A DNA stretch of 7,755 bases from Methylovirgula sp. (GTDB taxonomy: Bacteria > Pseudomonadota > Alphaproteobacteria > Rhizobiales > Beijerinckiaceae): contig JASHVQ010000177.1 of assembly GCA_030044485.1 (NCBI GenBank), positions 1 through 7,755 of the forward strand, in the 5' to 3' direction. Below are positions 6,537 through 7,755 of the stretch, piece by piece. How positions within the stretch are numbered: the first letter of the stretch is position 1; each line of letters starts with the position of its first letter. The notes under the pieces were generated by a model. The model worked only from the letters and a program-made list of their open reading frames with translations, made no database searches and was not told the origin of the DNA. The position numbers and the translations under genes are program-made.

Positions 6537-6666
6537 TTCGGCCAAAAAGCCTTTAAGGAGGGTTACGCGCGGCGCCGGATTGCGCGGGAATCTCCGCTCA
6601 ACCCGCGGCTTGCTTGTGCGCGGCTTTTGGCGCGTGCATGATGGGCGCGGGCCCGCGGGCGGGGTG
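6537..6666. promoter_or_regulatory. Divergent intergenic region between the GT-C-like gene and pxpA
   Basis: This 130-bp gap must hold both divergent promoters, but I see no convincing -35/-10 pair on either strand and no EcfG-type GGAAC...GTT promoter. It contains overlapping GC palindromes just upstream of pxpA (6646-6657 CGCGGGCCCGCG, and 6651-6660 GCCCGCGGGC). It also has a consensus AAGGAGG (6555-6561) with no start codon at a usable distance. Confidence 0.4.
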
Positions 6667-7440
6667 ATGACTAACGTCGATCTGAACTGCGACTGCGGCG
6701 AGAGCTTCGGCGCCTATGTCATGGGCGACGACGCGGCCATGCTGGAGGTCGTGACCTCCGCCAATGTCGCCTGCGGCTTTCATGGCGGCGATCCCGAGGT
6801 CATGGCCGCGACGTTTCGCTTGGCCAAGGACAAGCGCGTCGCCGTCGGCGCCCATCCGGGCTTTCCGGACCTCTGGGGATTTGGCCGCCGGCGCCTGCCG
6901 TTTTCGGTGGCCGAGATCGAACGGCTCGTCGCCTACCAGATCGGCGCCGCCGCGGCGCTCGCCGCCTATGCCGGCCACCGGCTCACGCATGTGAAGCCGC
7001 ATGGCGCGTTGAGCAATATCGCCGCCGAAGACGCCGATGTCGCCCGCGCCGTCGCGCGGGCGACGCGGGTCGTCGATCCCCGCCTCGCATTTCTTGCCGT
7101 CGCCGCGACGAAACTCGAACAGGCGGCGAGGGAGGAAGGCCTCGCCACGTTTCGCGAGATCTACGCGGATCGCGCTTACGACGAGCGCGGGCTTCTGCTC
7201 GCCCGCTCCGAGCCGGGCGCGGTGCTGCATGATCCCAATGCCGTTGCCGCGCGCAGTCTCGCCATGCTGAAGGAGCGCGCCGTGATTTCCGTTTCGGGCA
7301 AGCGCATTCCGGTGGAGATCGACTCGATCTGCGTGCATGGCGATACGCCGGACGCGGTGGCGATCGCCGAAAATTTGCGTCGAAGGCTTATCGAAGCGGG
7401 ACTTGCATTGAAGCCCTTCGCGGGTGCGAGGCTCGATTGA
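6667..7440 (+). CDS. pxpA: 5-oxoprolinase subunit PxpA (LamB/YcsF family)
   Basis: With PxpB and PxpC, PxpA forms the bacterial ATP-dependent 5-oxoprolinase, which opens 5-oxoproline (pyroglutamate) to glutamate in the cytoplasm. The 257 residues carry the LamB/YcsF signatures throughout: DLNCDCGE (5-12), ANVACGFHGGDP (32-43), GAHPGFPDLWGFGRR (61-75), HVKPHGALSN (108-117), EIYADRAYDERG (164-175) and ICVHGDTP (221-228). The ATG at 6667 is chosen because family members begin only a few residues before DLNCD; the frame stays open upstream to 6502, but that part overlaps the divergent gene. The Shine-Dalgarno sequence is weak (GGCGGGG). pxpB and pxpC are not in the window: the upstream neighbour is divergent and the downstream neighbour convergent, so the gene is monocistronic here. 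Identification is confident; whether it works with partners encoded elsewhere is unknown. Confidence 0.93.
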   Translation: MTNVDLNCDCGESFGAYVMGDDAAMLEVVTSANVACGFHGGDPEVMAATFRLAKDKRVAVGAHPGFPDLWGFGRRRLPFSVAEIERLVAYQIGAAAALAAYAGHRLTHVKPHGALSNIAAEDADVARAVARATRVVDPRLAFLAVAATKLEQAAREEGLATFREIYADRAYDERGLLLARSEPGAVLHDPNAVAARSLAMLKERAVISVSGKRIPVEIDSICVHGDTPDAVAIAENLRRRLIEAGLALKPFAGARLD

Positions 7441-7459
7441 GCGGCGCTTTAGTCGCTGC
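7441..7459. terminator. Weak hairpin at the convergent pxpA/ecfG junction
   Basis: GCGGCG (7441-7446) can pair with CGCTGC (7454-7459, one G-U pair) around a 7-nt loop, spanning the 8-bp gap and the opposing stop codon. There is no T-run. It is a weak candidate for a shared terminator. Confidence 0.2.
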
Positions 7460-7755
7460 CGGTCTTGGAATAGGCTTGGCTGACGGAGATCGGATCTCCG
7501 ATCTGCCATTCGCCGTCATGTCCGAGTTCGCTGCTCGAATGGATCGAGAGGATTTCGGCGAGCCGATTGCGGGCGCGGTTGACGCGGCTCTTCATCGTGC
7601 CGATGGCGCAGCCGCAGATGCTCGCCGCCTCTTCATAAGAGAGGCCGGATGCGCCGATAAGAATCAGAGCCTCGCGCTGGCCGTTCGGCAATTGCTGTAG
7701 CGCGCCGTGCAGATCAAGCAGATCCATGTGGCCGTTCTGCGCCGGCGGGATCGCG
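7449..7755 (-). CDS. ecfG: EcfG-type (ECF15) RNA polymerase sigma factor, 5' end missing
   Basis: The C-terminal 101 codons of an ECF sigma factor running off the right edge. The fragment reads PPAQNGHMDLLDLHGALQQLP, then the sigma region 4 helix-turn-helix QREALILIGASGLSYEEAA, followed by SICGCAIGTMKSRVNRARNRL. The GASG-SYEEAA-ICG-A-GT-KSRVNRAR pattern is the hallmark I know from EcfG, the general stress response sigma factor of alphaproteobacteria, which is controlled by NepR and PhyR. A tail of about 35 residues of low conservation follows. The Met at 7727 is internal: the frame continues upstream through family-like residues. In relatives nepR and phyR usually adjoin ecfG, which would place them just beyond the right edge (inference). 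A paralogous ECF of the same group cannot be excluded. Confidence 0.82.
   Translation of the reverse strand, partial: AIPPAQNGHMDLLDLHGALQQLPNGQREALILIGASGLSYEEAASICGCAIGTMKSRVNRARNRLAEILSIHSSSELGHDGEWQIGDPISVSQAYSKTGSD

Noticed and set aside
6555..6561. Consensus AAGGAGG on the plus strand in the divergent gap
   Set aside because: No ATG, GTG or TTG lies within 5-12 nt; the nearest in-frame TTG (6580) is 18 nt away and the PxpA family start is at 6667. Probably chance.
6587..6613. GGAAT followed after about 17 bp by CTTG, considered as an EcfG promoter for pxpA
   Set aside because: It departs from GGAAC and GTT in both boxes; not convincing.
4959..6641. A 560-codon open frame on the plus strand, antisense to the GT-C-like gene
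   Set aside because: Its product is extremely rich in Arg, Gln, Asp, Glu and Gly with no domain. This is expected when the antisense of hydrophobic (NTN) codons is read as NAN codons in GC-rich DNA. The minus-strand frame has coherent membrane helices and conserved motifs.

Overview
The window is ordinary GC-rich chromosomal DNA, most likely from an alphaproteobacterium of the Rhizobiales/Hyphomicrobiales (possibly near the Beijerinckiaceae or Methylocystaceae; this is inference from recognised proteins, not a phylogeny). The strongest clue is the gene cut by the right edge. It encodes the C-terminal part of an EcfG-type (ECF15) sigma factor, the general stress response sigma factor found in alphaproteobacteria. 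The LTXXQ-family periplasmic protein, the DUF2937 protein and the COG0523/WD40 gene pair fit the same group. I see no mobile element, CRISPR array, tRNA or rRNA.

Layout. On the plus strand, 1-3979 carries five genes in a row: a COG0523 (CobW-like) metallochaperone GTPase cut by the left edge, a WD40 beta-propeller protein 19 bp behind it, a DUF2937 membrane protein with a GTG start, thiD (HMP/HMP-P kinase) 5 bp behind that, and mscL (large-conductance mechanosensitive channel). The first two look like one transcription unit. DUF2937-thiD look like another, separated from the first by 114 bp that holds two small inverted repeats and a possible -10 box. mscL converges on a minus-strand gene for a secreted LTXXQ (Spy/CpxP-like) protein, with a compact GC-rich hairpin between the two stop codons. 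Upstream of the LTXXQ gene, also on the minus strand, lies a gene for a large polytopic membrane protein that looks like a GT-C-fold glycosyltransferase. Divergent from that gene is pxpA (5-oxoprolinase subunit A). It runs head-on into the ecfG-like gene with only 8 bp between stop codons.

How the genes relate. Most are independent housekeeping or stress functions: metal allocation (COG0523), thiamine pyrophosphate synthesis (thiD), osmotic-shock protection (mscL), envelope stress (LTXXQ protein), 5-oxoproline detoxification (pxpA) and general stress control (ecfG). No single multi-gene system is evident. The points most worth a second look are the COG0523-WD40 pair with its expanding histidine-repeat tract, the uncharacterised GT-C-like protein, a pxpA without pxpB/pxpC beside it, and a 13-bp-period direct repeat in front of the LTXXQ gene.
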